Positions 24,883 to 34,149 of a DNA stretch of 54,520 bases are shown here, piece after piece. How positions within the stretch are numbered: position 1 is the first letter of the stretch; each line of letters begins with the position of its first letter. The position numbers were made by a program, and so were the translations under genes. Under the pieces are notes generated by a model. The model made no database searches. It was not told the DNA's origin and saw only the letters and a list, made by a program, of their open reading frames with translations. This DNA is from Acidobacteriota bacterium (GTDB lineage: Bacteria; Acidobacteriota; Blastocatellia; Pyrinomonadales; Pyrinomonadaceae), in the NCBI GenBank assembly GCA_023415725.1, contig JAEZJR010000271.1:1-54520 (forward strand), in the 5' to 3' direction.

Positions 24883-25692
24883 ATGCAACACAAAAGCTCT
24901 GTTTTTTCCGCCGCCAGCTCGTTACTGATGCTTTTTACACTTAGCACGGTGATCAGCGCTCAGACTCCGAATTCGTCGGGGCTGCCAAAAGGATCGAACG
25001 GCGGTGACAAAACAGCCAGCGTATCCGCCAAGGTTCAAGCGACGCCGGATCCGGCAGCCCGATCGCGGGTTGAATCGGAATCGGAAGAAGAGGCTGCAAT
25101 TCTGCCTTACTACAACAACTATCTTCGTGAGTACCATCTCGGCCCCGAAGATGTGATCTCGGTTGAAGTCTTCGGGCAGGCAAACTATTCGAAAACCGGT
25201 ATCGTGATCCCGCCGACGGCGAGAATCTCATACCCGCTAATTCCCGGCGGCGTTTTCGTAGGGGGAAAAAACGTCGATCAGGTCGCTGCGGAGATCAAGC
25301 AAAAACTTGACGAGTACATTATCGATCCCCAGGTCACGGTCACGATTGAAAAGGTCGGTTCGGCCCGCTACAGCGTTCTCGGAAAGGTCGAGAGTCCGGG
25401 GGTGAAAGTGATGAACCGCCGGTACAACCTGTATGAAGCGATCGCGGAGGCCGGTGGAATAAGTAAGGAAGGAGATAAGAATCGAGTTCTACTTATAAGG
25501 CTTGATCCCGCTAATGGATTCAGTCAACAGGTCATTGATATGGAAAAGGTTATGAAGGGGCAGGCCGAAGTGCCGTACCTTGCACCAGGCGACCAGATCG
25601 TGATCCCGGAGAAACGCTGGAGCTTAAGCAAGATCGTTGGGATCCTCGGCAAAGCAAGCGCTTTTCGTATCCTTTTTGGTTCGCCGTTCTAA
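24883..25692 (+). CDS. Wza/EpsE-like polysaccharide export protein (SLBB)
   Basis: Outer-membrane or periplasmic export protein of the Poly_export/SLBB family. A type I signal peptide (residues 1-27, ending VISAQ) is followed by an acidic low-complexity stretch and then the Poly_export domain (LREYHLGPEDVISVEVFGQ). Two SLBB-like segments follow (YSVLGKVESPGVKV and the QIVIPEKRW end). There is no lipobox cysteine, whereas Wza is a lipoprotein. The C-terminal KIVGILGKASAFRILFG is hydrophobic and could insert in the outer membrane. The ATG at 24883 has AGGAGTAGGA just upstream and starts the signal peptide; the longer in-frame ORF starting at 24682 overlaps the previous gene and was discarded. 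Confidence 0.9.
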   Translation: MQHKSSVFSAASSLLMLFTLSTVISAQTPNSSGLPKGSNGGDKTASVSAKVQATPDPAARSRVESESEEEAAILPYYNNYLREYHLGPEDVISVEVFGQANYSKTGIVIPPTARISYPLIPGGVFVGGKNVDQVAAEIKQKLDEYIIDPQVTVTIEKVGSARYSVLGKVESPGVKVMNRRYNLYEAIAEAGGISKEGDKNRVLLIRLDPANGFSQQVIDMEKVMKGQAEVPYLAPGDQIVIPEKRWSLSKIVGILGKASAFRILFGSPF

Positions 25693-25713
25693 TGACAAGG
25701 GGCATCGACTTAT

Positions 25714-26697
25714 ATGTCTCGTTCATCGAGGATAGTTCCGTTCATTCTTATATTCCTGCTTGCCGGGGTTAGCCGGGCCGAGTGGAAGAAGTATCCGTCT
25801 GGCACGATGGCTTGGCTTCACGCGATCCATTTTGTAGACGACAGGAAAGGTTGGATCGTCGGCAGTCGAGGCACGTTGCTATCGACCGAGGACGGAGGAG
25901 AAACATGGGTCGCCGCTAAAAAGTTCACTCAAGATACCATTCGCGACGTTTATTTTTCGGATCCTTTACATGGCTGGCTACTTTGCGAAGGTTCGATCTT
26001 TGGGTCCGGCGATTCTGTTTCATATCTGATGATCACAGTGGACGGAGGCAAGACATGGCAGCGTAAAGAGGCCTTCAAAGGCCGTGATCGCGTGGTTCGA
26101 ATTTTCTTCATGAATTCTAATTTCGGATGCGCGGTAGGCGAGGGAGGAGCGGTATGGTGTTCGGTGGAGAACGAAGAGTCGTGGCGAAAATATCCGCTGC
26201 CGGTCCGTTACCTCATGCTTGACGGCCGTATCCTTGCAGATAAGACACTCGTACTAGTAGGCGGTGGTGGTACAGCCCTTCGAACGGACGATTGGGGGGC
26301 GAACTGGGCATTGGCGACAACTCCCGCAGCGAATAGGGCGAAAGTCAATTCAGTATTTTTCGCCGATGAAAAGAAGGGCTGGGCTGTTGGAGCAGAGGGA
26401 AAGATCTTATTTACACAGAACGGCGGGCAATCGTGGGGCCTGCAGACTACACCTGTGCGATCGGAACTCACCGACGTGTCTTTTTATAGCGCAACATCCG
26501 GGTATGCGGTAGGAGACAACGGCACAGTGGTCAGCACCTCCAATTCCGGCAAAGACTGGAGCGTCGAGCCTACGGAAACAAAACACCGGCTCGAGTCCGT
26601 AAGCACATCGAAGAGTCGCGCTGTCGCAATTGGTTTCGGTGGAATCATCCTTGTAAACGAACTGGGTAAAGAAAATTCCAAGGAGATCACACAGTAA
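25714..26697 (+). CDS. YCF48/HCF136-like beta-propeller protein, secreted
   Basis: Secreted repeat protein with a signal peptide (residues 1-22, ending SRA). At least six BNR/YCF48-type repeats are seen. They follow a pattern of GWxVGxxGTxxxTxDGGxxW, for example GWIVGSRGTLLST, GWAVGAEGKILFTQNGG and GYAVGDNGTVVSTSNSG. Such repeats build a seven-bladed propeller. In phototrophs the founding family assists photosystem II assembly, but no photosynthesis gene is present here. Its place between the export protein (21 bases upstream) and the ligase (six bases downstream) implies a role in exopolysaccharide secretion or surface assembly; this is inference from position. Confidence 0.88.
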   Translation: MSRSSRIVPFILIFLLAGVSRAEWKKYPSGTMAWLHAIHFVDDRKGWIVGSRGTLLSTEDGGETWVAAKKFTQDTIRDVYFSDPLHGWLLCEGSIFGSGDSVSYLMITVDGGKTWQRKEAFKGRDRVVRIFFMNSNFGCAVGEGGAVWCSVENEESWRKYPLPVRYLMLDGRILADKTLVLVGGGGTALRTDDWGANWALATTPAANRAKVNSVFFADEKKGWAVGAEGKILFTQNGGQSWGLQTTPVRSELTDVSFYSATSGYAVGDNGTVVSTSNSGKDWSVEPTETKHRLESVSTSKSRAVAIGFGGIILVNELGKENSKEITQ

Positions 26698-26703
26698 CAC
26701 CAG

Positions 26704-28233
26704 ATGTCAGGGGCTAGATCGGAGGTTTCCGAAAACAAATTCGCAGTTGCTTACGCTCGACTGAAGCCGCCCCCGGCGCGCGGCAACGATGGTGCGACTG
26801 CCTCGACCCTAGGAGATTCGAGATCTCAAGGGTCAATGCACCCCTTGCGAAATCACGGGGCGGTCAGCGTCTCACCCACTCCGGATAGGCCGGTGTCTCC
26901 AGATGCGGAGAATGCCGGCAGGGCTCCGCTTTACACCCCCATTTCCAAGGCAGAAAAGCAAAAAGAGAAACGAGCCGAGATCCTTCAAAGTGAAAACTGG
27001 CTCCTAAAACGCGGCCATACGTTGACCTACATCGGCGTGTTTCTGTTTACCGCAACGCTCTATTTCCGCCCGTATGAACTTTTCCCCGCACTTTCAGGCC
27101 TAAGTTCACTAGCGTTAGTGATCGCCATTGTGACGTTGCTTATTTATCTGCCGACACAGTTCGCGAGCGAAGGAAACCTCACCGCCATGACCACCGAGGT
27201 CAAGTGCATTCTTTTCATGGCGGTCTGGGGAGTGTTGACCATTCCAATCGCTAAAGAGCCCGGATTGGCATGGCAAACCTTCTCTGAAGTGTTCATCAAG
27301 GTCGTGTTGATGTTCATTATTATGGTCAACACGCTACGCACGGAGGGTAGGATCAAAGGCCTGGTTTGGCTCGCGATCGGCGTCGGTCTGATGCTCACAT
27401 ATCAGGCGATCGACCTTTACCAAAAAGGTGAATTCAAGACGGAAGGTTATCGTGTAAGCGTCGATTTCGGCGGAATGTTCGGGAACCCGAACGACCTCGC
27501 AATGCACCTCGCTATCGTTACTCCATTAGCGGTGGTCTTGGGTCTTTCTACACGGAATTTTCTATTAAAGGCCGCATATTTCGGGTTCACCGCGGCAATG
27601 ATCGTGGGTAACATGGTAACCCAGTCGCGCGGGGGATTTCTTGGATTGATGGCTGCAGGCGGCGTCTTGGCTTGGAAACTGGGCCGGCGCAAGAGATTGA
27701 AGGCCGTGATGATACTCTTGCTGTTCGGCGTGAGTTTTCTGGCGTTTGCTCCGAGCAACTACGGGGTTCGGATAATGTCGATATTCGATACGGCTCTCGA
27801 TCCAGTGGGCTCCTCCAATCAGCGTACGGAATTGTTAAAACGGTCCATCTTAGTAACGATTCGAAATCCGCAAGGCATCGGAATCGGCAATTTCCCGGTC
27901 GTGGGGCAGGGAAACCGTCAGACACACAACTCCTTTACTCAAGTCTCGTCTGAACTTGGATGGTTATGTTTCGGAGCATACCTGATCCTCCTTTTCAGTC
28001 CGTATCGAAAACTCGGCTTGATCGAACAGGAGTTGGATGAGGCGAATGAGCATTCGTGGAACTACTTTATGGCCATCGGGGTCCAGGCAGCGCTGGCGGC
28101 GTTCATGGCTTCGAGCTTTTTCGGTTCGGTTGCATACCACTGGTACGCCTATTACCCGATAGCATTTGCAATTTGCTTGCGGCGGCTTCACGCGGAACGG
28201 AACGTCCGTGTATCTGTCGACGTCCGATCGTGA
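26704..28233 (+). CDS. O-antigen ligase/polymerase (Wzy/WaaL-like)
   Basis: Polytopic membrane protein with about ten to twelve hydrophobic segments and the Wzy_C signature. This is visible as TQSRGGFLGLMAAGGVLAW and RNPQGIGIGNFPVVGQGN followed by QTHNSFTQVSSELG. It would polymerise or ligate lipid-linked repeat units at the periplasmic face. Members next to exosortases are a known subgroup. Odd: the first hundred residues are hydrophilic and rich in Pro, Ser, Arg and Ala, then LLKRGHTLTYIGVFLF starts the membrane domain. Either a cytosolic disordered extension is real or the true start is internal. It lies six bases after the YCF48-like gene and six before the GT2 gene. Confidence 0.91.
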   Translation: MSGARSEVSENKFAVAYARLKPPPARGNDGATASTLGDSRSQGSMHPLRNHGAVSVSPTPDRPVSPDAENAGRAPLYTPISKAEKQKEKRAEILQSENWLLKRGHTLTYIGVFLFTATLYFRPYELFPALSGLSSLALVIAIVTLLIYLPTQFASEGNLTAMTTEVKCILFMAVWGVLTIPIAKEPGLAWQTFSEVFIKVVLMFIIMVNTLRTEGRIKGLVWLAIGVGLMLTYQAIDLYQKGEFKTEGYRVSVDFGGMFGNPNDLAMHLAIVTPLAVVLGLSTRNFLLKAAYFGFTAAMIVGNMVTQSRGGFLGLMAAGGVLAWKLGRRKRLKAVMILLLFGVSFLAFAPSNYGVRIMSIFDTALDPVGSSNQRTELLKRSILVTIRNPQGIGIGNFPVVGQGNRQTHNSFTQVSSELGWLCFGAYLILLFSPYRKLGLIEQELDEANEHSWNYFMAIGVQAALAAFMASSFFGSVAYHWYAYYPIAFAICLRRLHAERNVRVSVDVRS

Positions 28234-28239
28234 TCCGCT

Positions 28240-29388
28240 ATGACCTTGATGCTTGAGATCATCTTTTGGAGTGCAGCTGGGCTAGTGGCATACGTATATA
28301 TCGGCTATCCGATATTGGTGTACCTGGTCGGTCGCTTATTCCCGCGACGCGTTGCGGGAAACACTTTCGAGCCTACAGTATCTCTTATCATTGCTGCCTA
28401 CAACGAAGAAAGGGACATCGGTGCAAAACTTCAGAATACGTTGGAATTGGAGTACCCAGAGAACAGGCTTGAGATCATTGTTGTTTCAGATTGTTCCTCC
28501 GATCGTACAGACGAGATCGTTCGTGAGTTTTCATCTAGTGGTGTGAGGTTGTTACGGCAGAGCGAGCGGCGCGGCAAGACCGCCGCTCAGAACGCAGCGG
28601 TCCAAACCGCGAAGGGCGAGATTATTCTGTTCTCCGACGCAACCTCCATCTACAAGGCAGATGTCCTGCGAGAGATAATGCAGAATTTTGCCGATCCTAC
28701 GGTCGGCTGTGTCGCGGGACGCTTGGTTTACGTGGATAAGGCTGGATCAGGAGTGGGCGAGGGCGCTAAGAAATATTGGAGCTACGAAACATTTCTCAAA
28801 GAAAATGAAAGCCGGGCGTGTTCACTGATCGGTGTGTCCGGATGCATTTACGCGGTAAGGAGATCGGCATATGTGCCTATGTACGAGGAAGCCTGTTCGG
28901 ATTTCCTTATATGCACGATCGTTTATCGCCAGGGCTTGCGAACTGTATATCAACCGTCGGCTGTATGCTACGAGGACACCAACACCCGGACGACCGAAGA
29001 ATTCCGCATGCGTGTCAGGATAATCTCACAAACCTTCACCGATCTTTGGCGAAACCGTGACATGATGAATCCTCTCAACGCGGGCTTCTACGCGGTCCAG
29101 CTCCTGTCGCACAAATTGCTGCGATACGCCGTACCGCTTTTTTTGATCATCATGTTGGTCACCTCCGGCGCTCTGGTCGGCTCGATGTTTTACGCGACGA
29201 TCTTTGCATTGCAGTTGTTGTTTTATTTCATCGCGGCCGGTGACTGGGCGATCCAGAAATGGGGCGTGGATCTCAGGATTGCTACGGTCCCAAGGTACTT
29301 TTGCCTTGCCAATCTCGCCTCGGTCGCGGGATTTTACAAGTTTTTAAAGGGGGAACGTTTCGCGCGGTGGGAGCCGATTCGCGATTGA
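28240..29388 (+). CDS. Membrane-bound family 2 glycosyltransferase
   Basis: Processive-type GT2 enzyme. One N-terminal membrane helix (residues 5-27) precedes the catalytic domain. Its signature is SLIIAAYNEERDIGAKL, followed by VVSDCSSDRTDEIV, RRGKTAAQNAAV and ILFSDATSIY (metal-binding DxT in place of DxD). The acceptor side shows VSGCIYAVRRS and the catalytic ED of VCYEDTNT, then RVRIISQTFTDLW. Three C-terminal membrane helices (from about 290) follow. Enzymes with this layout extend polysaccharides from inner-membrane-bound acceptors. The sugar is unknown. Its stop is two bases before the flippase start. Confidence 0.92.
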   Translation: MTLMLEIIFWSAAGLVAYVYIGYPILVYLVGRLFPRRVAGNTFEPTVSLIIAAYNEERDIGAKLQNTLELEYPENRLEIIVVSDCSSDRTDEIVREFSSSGVRLLRQSERRGKTAAQNAAVQTAKGEIILFSDATSIYKADVLREIMQNFADPTVGCVAGRLVYVDKAGSGVGEGAKKYWSYETFLKENESRACSLIGVSGCIYAVRRSAYVPMYEEACSDFLICTIVYRQGLRTVYQPSAVCYEDTNTRTTEEFRMRVRIISQTFTDLWRNRDMMNPLNAGFYAVQLLSHKLLRYAVPLFLIIMLVTSGALVGSMFYATIFALQLLFYFIAAGDWAIQKWGVDLRIATVPRYFCLANLASVAGFYKFLKGERFARWEPIRD

Positions 29389-29390
29389 AC

Positions 29391-31049
29391 ATGGAGAACG
29401 GCGTCGAAATATTAGAAAAGGAGTCCGTACCGTTGAAAGATACGGAACACTCACTTACGAAGCAGAGTCTTTGGATCTTGACTGCAAAGACCATCGGTTT
29501 CGTGTTGAGCGTACTCCTTCCGCTTCTTGTCGTGCGGCACCTTACTCAAGAGTCTGTCGGAATTTATCGCCAGGCGTTTCTTGTTATTGTGAGCGCGACT
29601 TCCATCATTCCGATGGGATTCAGCATGAGCGCCTATTACTTTCTCAATAGGAAACCGGAATACCGTGAATCAGCGATCCTAAACATAGTTGTCTTCAACT
29701 TCCTTGCCGGTGGCTTGGCATTTATCGCTTTATTCACAAATCCCGGCATTCTGACGGCACTTTTCCGTGATGATCAAATGGCTTCGCTCGCACCGGTGAT
29801 CGGGTTGGCGATCTGGCTCGCGATCTTCTCGACGTTCCTGGAAACGGCCGCTTTAGCGAACAGGGAAGCAAAGCTTGCGACCGGGATCATCATCTTTTCA
29901 CAACTTAGCCGGGCTGCAGTTATGGGAGGGGCGGCGGTAATATTCGAATCTGCGGAGGCGATAGTCTATGCCGCTGTGGTCCACGGGGTCGGGCAGGCCG
30001 TGGTATTGATGATTTTTCTGAATTCTCGTTTTCCGCGTTTTTGGATGGCTTTTAATTGGCAGTTCTTTAAAGAACATTTAAGGTACGCCTTGCCGTTCGG
30101 TTTTGCCGCTTTGCTCTACAACGCTCAGGCAGATTTGCATCATTATTTCGTCGCACACGAATTCAGCACTGTCGATTATGCCGTCTACGCCTACGGATGC
30201 TTCCAACTTCCGTTGATCTGGGCGTTATACGAATCGATCACCGCCGTACTGCTTCCTCGGATGAGCGAGTTGCAGTCCCAGGGCCGTACCCGAGAGATGC
30301 TGGCGATGACGGCCCGCGGCGTTCATAAATTGGCCTTTCTGTACCTGCCGATGTTCGTCTTCCTTTTGATCGTAGCCGACGTATTCGTTACAACACTGTT
30401 CACAAGTAAATTCGCGGCAAGTATCCCAGTTTTTCGAATCAATTTGCTGTTATTGCCGTTATATTGCCTGATACTGGATCCTCTCGAGCGTTCGTTCAAA
30501 GAACTGGGTTCCTTCCTTACCAAGGTTAGGATAGTTGTGGTCGCCGGACTTGCAACATCTCTATATTTCGGAGTGCAAGACTTTGGGCTCACTGGCGTGA
30601 TATCGATAGTTGTTTTCTTCGTACTGATAGAACGTTTGATATCTGTATGGCGGGTCTCGCGTCTGCTTGGATTTCAACCGTCTGACATAAGGCTCTTCGC
30701 AGGCGTCGGCCGCGTGGCGATCGCCGCCACCGCCTCCGGGGCCGTACTGCTTCTCCTTTATGTTACTGGGGCCAACATAATACTAACGGCGCTGACGGAT
30801 CTCTGCCGCACGGTCCTCGCGCATTTGGGCTTTAGATCGGGTTGGGATTTCGCCGCGGGAAGTATTCTCCTGGGGATCTCTGCCCTGGTTTACGGTGGGG
30901 TCTATCTGGCACTCGCCGCTAGATTTGACGCGATCGACCGTGAGGAACTTTCAAGAATAAGATCAGCCTTCGACCGGATCGTCGCACGGGGCCAGGGCGT
31001 CCGGGTGTGGTTATTCGGTCCGCGAGTAATAAGTGGAACAACCGATTGA
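29391..31049 (+). CDS. Wzx-like lipid-linked oligosaccharide flippase
   Basis: Polytopic protein with about twelve to fourteen membrane helices in the MATE/MurJ/Wzx fold. It would move lipid-linked repeat units across the inner membrane. The opening SLTKQSLWILTAKTIGFVLSVLLPLLVVRHLTQESVGIYRQ pattern (an amphipathic start, then a helix and an LxxExxGxYR turn) is typical of polysaccharide biosynthesis proteins. A 90-residue C-terminal section adds two more helices and a soluble tail. The ATG at 29391 follows the GT2 stop by two bases and was preferred to the longer frame starting at 29259, which overlaps that gene. Confidence 0.9.
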   Translation: MENGVEILEKESVPLKDTEHSLTKQSLWILTAKTIGFVLSVLLPLLVVRHLTQESVGIYRQAFLVIVSATSIIPMGFSMSAYYFLNRKPEYRESAILNIVVFNFLAGGLAFIALFTNPGILTALFRDDQMASLAPVIGLAIWLAIFSTFLETAALANREAKLATGIIIFSQLSRAAVMGGAAVIFESAEAIVYAAVVHGVGQAVVLMIFLNSRFPRFWMAFNWQFFKEHLRYALPFGFAALLYNAQADLHHYFVAHEFSTVDYAVYAYGCFQLPLIWALYESITAVLLPRMSELQSQGRTREMLAMTARGVHKLAFLYLPMFVFLLIVADVFVTTLFTSKFAASIPVFRINLLLLPLYCLILDPLERSFKELGSFLTKVRIVVVAGLATSLYFGVQDFGLTGVISIVVFFVLIERLISVWRVSRLLGFQPSDIRLFAGVGRVAIAATASGAVLLLLYVTGANIILTALTDLCRTVLAHLGFRSGWDFAAGSILLGISALVYGGVYLALAARFDAIDREELSRIRSAFDRIVARGQGVRVWLFGPRVISGTTD

Positions 31050-31069
31050 GAATTGAGTTTATTAACGCA

Positions 31070-31786
31070 ATGGGAAAACCTCAAAACAGAGTACAGATCA
31101 ACAACCGGTTTCCAACTTACAATGACTACCTAAGTCATGAGTGGGAAAAATTCCGGCAGAGTCCGGAGCGCTGGAAAGCATCGCTGGACGCTGTGTCAGA
31201 AGTTAATGTACGTCGGGCCCTCGACATCGGTTGTGGGGCAGGGCAAGAAATGCTTCCCTTCGTTTCGAAAGGAGCAGAGGGGGTTGGTATCGACGTCATG
31301 CCTGAAGTAGGCCAAGTCGGTCGGCAGTTGTATTCCGAGGAAGGGTTGATCGAGAAGGTCACTTTCCTTAGAGCTTCGGGGAACCATCTCCCGTTCGCTG
31401 ACGAAACATTCGACGTGCTGATCTGCCGCGTTGCCCTAAGCTTCATGGACAATAAGTCCGCACTCAGGGAAATGGCTCGGGTAATGGCGCCCGGGGGAAA
31501 GTTTCTTCTTAAGTACCAGAGCCCAAATTATTACTGGAACAAATTGCGGTCTGGGATCGTCGAAGCGTACCCGAAATCTTCCATCTACGCTGCGAGGGTA
31601 TTGTACGCAGGATATGTGTATCAATTAACCGGGAGGCAAACATATGATCCATTTACGGCGGCTGGTGAGATCTTCCAGACCGAGCGGACCCTTAAACGGG
31701 AGATAGAGCCGCTAGGGTTACGCGTGACCGGTTATCTTCCTGATACGAATGTGCTGACACCTTCGGTGGTGATCACAAAACAATAA
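31070..31786 (+). CDS. SAM-dependent methyltransferase (class I)
   Basis: Small soluble methyltransferase of 238 residues. Motif I is RALDIGCGAGQEMLPF, the acidic residue after strand 2 is in GVGIDVMPE, and LPFADETFDVLICRVALSF is the post-motif region typical of Methyltransf_11. A C-terminal region with the aromatic-rich SPNYYWNKL and YAGYVYQLTGRQ is probably for acceptor binding. In this position it probably methylates a sugar or the lipid-linked repeat unit, which is inference. It starts 20 bases after the flippase gene. The ATG at 31070 (MGKPQNRVQ) was used in preference to the longer frame from 31007. Confidence 0.88.
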   Translation: MGKPQNRVQINNRFPTYNDYLSHEWEKFRQSPERWKASLDAVSEVNVRRALDIGCGAGQEMLPFVSKGAEGVGIDVMPEVGQVGRQLYSEEGLIEKVTFLRASGNHLPFADETFDVLICRVALSFMDNKSALREMARVMAPGGKFLLKYQSPNYYWNKLRSGIVEAYPKSSIYAARVLYAGYVYQLTGRQTYDPFTAAGEIFQTERTLKREIEPLGLRVTGYLPDTNVLTPSVVITKQ

Positions 31787-31838
31787 GCAGAAGATACCCG
31801 AAGCTGTTATCTGAAAACTAACGAGACCTAGTACTGGA

Positions 31839-33002
31839 TTGAAACGAAACATCCTACAACTCATCGACAGCTTTGAAGTTGGTGGCACCGAACGCCAGGC
31901 TGTGCAGCTTTCACGTCATATCAAAGAAAACGGGAACTATCAGGTTTATATCGGATGCCTCGATGACAAGGGTCCACTTCGACCTGAGGCTGAGAATATA
32001 AGTGGTGAAGATATTCCTGAATTCAGACTGAACAGCTTTTATGACGTCAACTTCTGGTCGCAGATCCGGCGGTGCATCGCTTACATTAAGGAAAGAGAGA
32101 TCAGCATCATTCACACCCACGACTTCTATACCAACACCTTTGGGATGTTGGCTGCATTCCTTGCTGGTGTTCCGGTGCGTATCGCATCGAAGCGCAATAC
32201 TTTCAGCAAAACGCGGAATCAGATGCTTGTCGAGCGTCAGGCTTTTCGCGTCGCGGATCGTATCGTGGTGAACGGCAATGCCGTTAGGGCCTCGCTCGTC
32301 ATGAAGGGAGTTCCAGTACGAAAGATCGTCCAAATATGCAATGGAATAGATCTAAACCAGTTTGAGCCTGAAACGAAAGTCTCTAAGCTGGATCGCTTAA
32401 GACGGCTGGGATTGGAGCAACTTGTAGACAAGAAGGTCATCACGATCGTTGCGAATTTGCGCAGCGAGGTGAAGAACCACAGCATGTTCCTTCGCACGGC
32501 CCAACATGTAAAAGGCCAATTCGGCAACGTGGCGTTCGTGATCGCTGGAGAAGGCGAACTGATAGAATCCCTGAGGTCCGAAGCGATAGCACGTGGAGTT
32601 GCAGAAAGCACTTACTTTATTGGCCGCTGCGATGATGTGCCTGCTCTTCTTTCGATCTCGGATGTATGTATGCTGACCTCACGGTCGGAAGGCTTCTCAA
32701 ATTCGGTCCTTGAGTATATGGCCGCGGCCAAGCCCGTTGTCGCTACGAATGTGGGAGCGACCCCCGAAATCGTCCGAGATGGAAAGACAGGATTTCTGGT
32801 ACCTTCCAATGATGACGTAATGGCGTGCGAAAGAGTGCTGACTTTATTGCATGATGCGGATCTTGCCGATAGGTTCGGTGAGCAAGGAAAAGGCATCGTC
32901 AACGAGGAGTATTCGGTTTCGGCACAACTCGGTCAGGTGCTCGGCTTATACGATGAGCTCCTAAGCATGAAACGAAGGATCAAGGTACGGGGGCGAGTTT
33001 AG
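31839..33002 (+). CDS. Family 4 glycosyltransferase
   Basis: GT-B-fold glycosyltransferase. The N-terminal ILQLIDSFEVGGTERQAVQL is the usual acceptor-side start, with HTHDFYTNTFG following. The C-terminal donor-binding domain shows ISDVCMLTSRSEGFSNSVLEYMAAAKPVVATNVGATPEIV in sequence, containing the EX7E motif (EGFSNSVLE). The start codon appears to be TTG at 31839, since the family opening begins there and no ATG or GTG is available nearby. No strong ribosome binding site is seen. It is followed four bases later by another GT4 gene. Donor and acceptor unknown. Confidence 0.91.
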   Translation: MKRNILQLIDSFEVGGTERQAVQLSRHIKENGNYQVYIGCLDDKGPLRPEAENISGEDIPEFRLNSFYDVNFWSQIRRCIAYIKEREISIIHTHDFYTNTFGMLAAFLAGVPVRIASKRNTFSKTRNQMLVERQAFRVADRIVVNGNAVRASLVMKGVPVRKIVQICNGIDLNQFEPETKVSKLDRLRRLGLEQLVDKKVITIVANLRSEVKNHSMFLRTAQHVKGQFGNVAFVIAGEGELIESLRSEAIARGVAESTYFIGRCDDVPALLSISDVCMLTSRSEGFSNSVLEYMAAAKPVVATNVGATPEIVRDGKTGFLVPSNDDVMACERVLTLLHDADLADRFGEQGKGIVNEEYSVSAQLGQVLGLYDELLSMKRRIKVRGRV

Positions 33003-33006
33003 AGCG

Positions 33007-34149
33007 ATGTCATCAAAGACGGAACAGAATGGGCCGATCCGTGTGTTGCTCGTAGGACCTGACCTTCCCATAGTCGGAGGACAGACAGTGCAGGCGCGGT
33101 TGCTTGTTGAAAAGTTCCAAAATGACGCCGAAGTCCAGCTTGACCTACAGGCGATCAATCCTAGATTTCTACCGAGACTCCAGTCCGTCAAGTATCTACG
33201 CACTGCCGTAACAACAATTAAATATCTCTATGATCTTTTGACCCGGATTCCGAGATACGACGTTATACATATCTTCTCCGCGTCTTATTTTTCGTTCGTC
33301 CTTGCCCCTACTCCAGCGGTAGCGATCTCACGTTTGTTCCGCAAAAGGACGGTGCTGAATTACAGGAGCGGAGAAGCGGATGACCACTTCACTCGGTGGA
33401 AGACCGCGATCTCGACCGTCAAACTCTTCGACCGCGTAATTGCTCCATCAGGTTATTTGGTTGATGTATTCAAAAAGCATGATGTAACTGCCCATACTAT
33501 CTTCAATGTTGTAGATACGGGGAAATTCAGATTTCGGAGTCGCAGCCCACTTCGCCCGGTATTCCTTTCAAACAGGAATCTTGAGCCTCTTTATAATGTT
33601 GGATGCGTGATTCGAGCGTTTGCCAAGATCCAGAAAGCAATTCCATATGCGCGGTTGATGATCGTTGGCGATGGCAGTCAGAGAGGAACTCTCGAGAAAC
33701 TCGTAAAGGAATTAGGATTGACGGAAGTACATTTTCTTGGTTCTGTTCCGCCGTCAGAAATGCCCGGCATCTATGATCAGGCGGATATATATCTGAACAC
33801 CCCGAACCTCGATAACATGCCGAACTCGATAATCGAGGCGTTTGCGAGCGGCCTCCCCGTTGTGTCGACCAACGCCGGCGGCATCCCTTACATCGTTCAA
33901 CACGAACGAAATGGACTTCTTGTCGAAGTCGGCGACCATGAGGGGTTGGCGCTGGAGGCGATTCGGCTTCTCGATGATCCGAAGATTGCGGAAGGGCTTA
34001 TTGAACACGCATTCGCGGATTGTGCCAATTACTCCTGGGAGAGTGTTCGCAGCCAGTGGGTTGAGCTATATCAAGAGTTGGTGGAAGCTCGGGGGAGCCT
34101 TTCCGTTGCTGCACCTGAAAGTAATCTCACCGCCAGTGTCGAGAATTGA
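33007..34149 (+). CDS. Family 4 glycosyltransferase
   Basis: Second GT4 in a row. The N-terminus VLLVGPDLPIVGGQTVQARLL is a typical acceptor-domain start. The donor domain includes FLSNRNLEPLYNVGCVIRAF and LGSVPPSEMPGIYDQADIYL, then the motif DNMPNSIIEAFASGLPVVSTNAGGIP. The first Glu of the usual EX7E is replaced by Asn/Asp (DNMPNSIIE), as in a known subset. Length 380. Its stop overlaps the next gene's start by four bases, so it belongs to the same transcript as the heparinase-like gene. Confidence 0.91.
   Translation: MSSKTEQNGPIRVLLVGPDLPIVGGQTVQARLLVEKFQNDAEVQLDLQAINPRFLPRLQSVKYLRTAVTTIKYLYDLLTRIPRYDVIHIFSASYFSFVLAPTPAVAISRLFRKRTVLNYRSGEADDHFTRWKTAISTVKLFDRVIAPSGYLVDVFKKHDVTAHTIFNVVDTGKFRFRSRSPLRPVFLSNRNLEPLYNVGCVIRAFAKIQKAIPYARLMIVGDGSQRGTLEKLVKELGLTEVHFLGSVPPSEMPGIYDQADIYLNTPNLDNMPNSIIEAFASGLPVVSTNAGGIPYIVQHERNGLLVEVGDHEGLALEAIRLLDDPKIAEGLIEHAFADCANYSWESVRSQWVELYQELVEARGSLSVAAPESNLTASVEN

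Noticed and set aside
25714..26697. Photosystem II assembly factor as the function of the YCF48-like gene
   Set aside because: No photosynthesis gene is present and the gene is embedded in a polysaccharide export operon.
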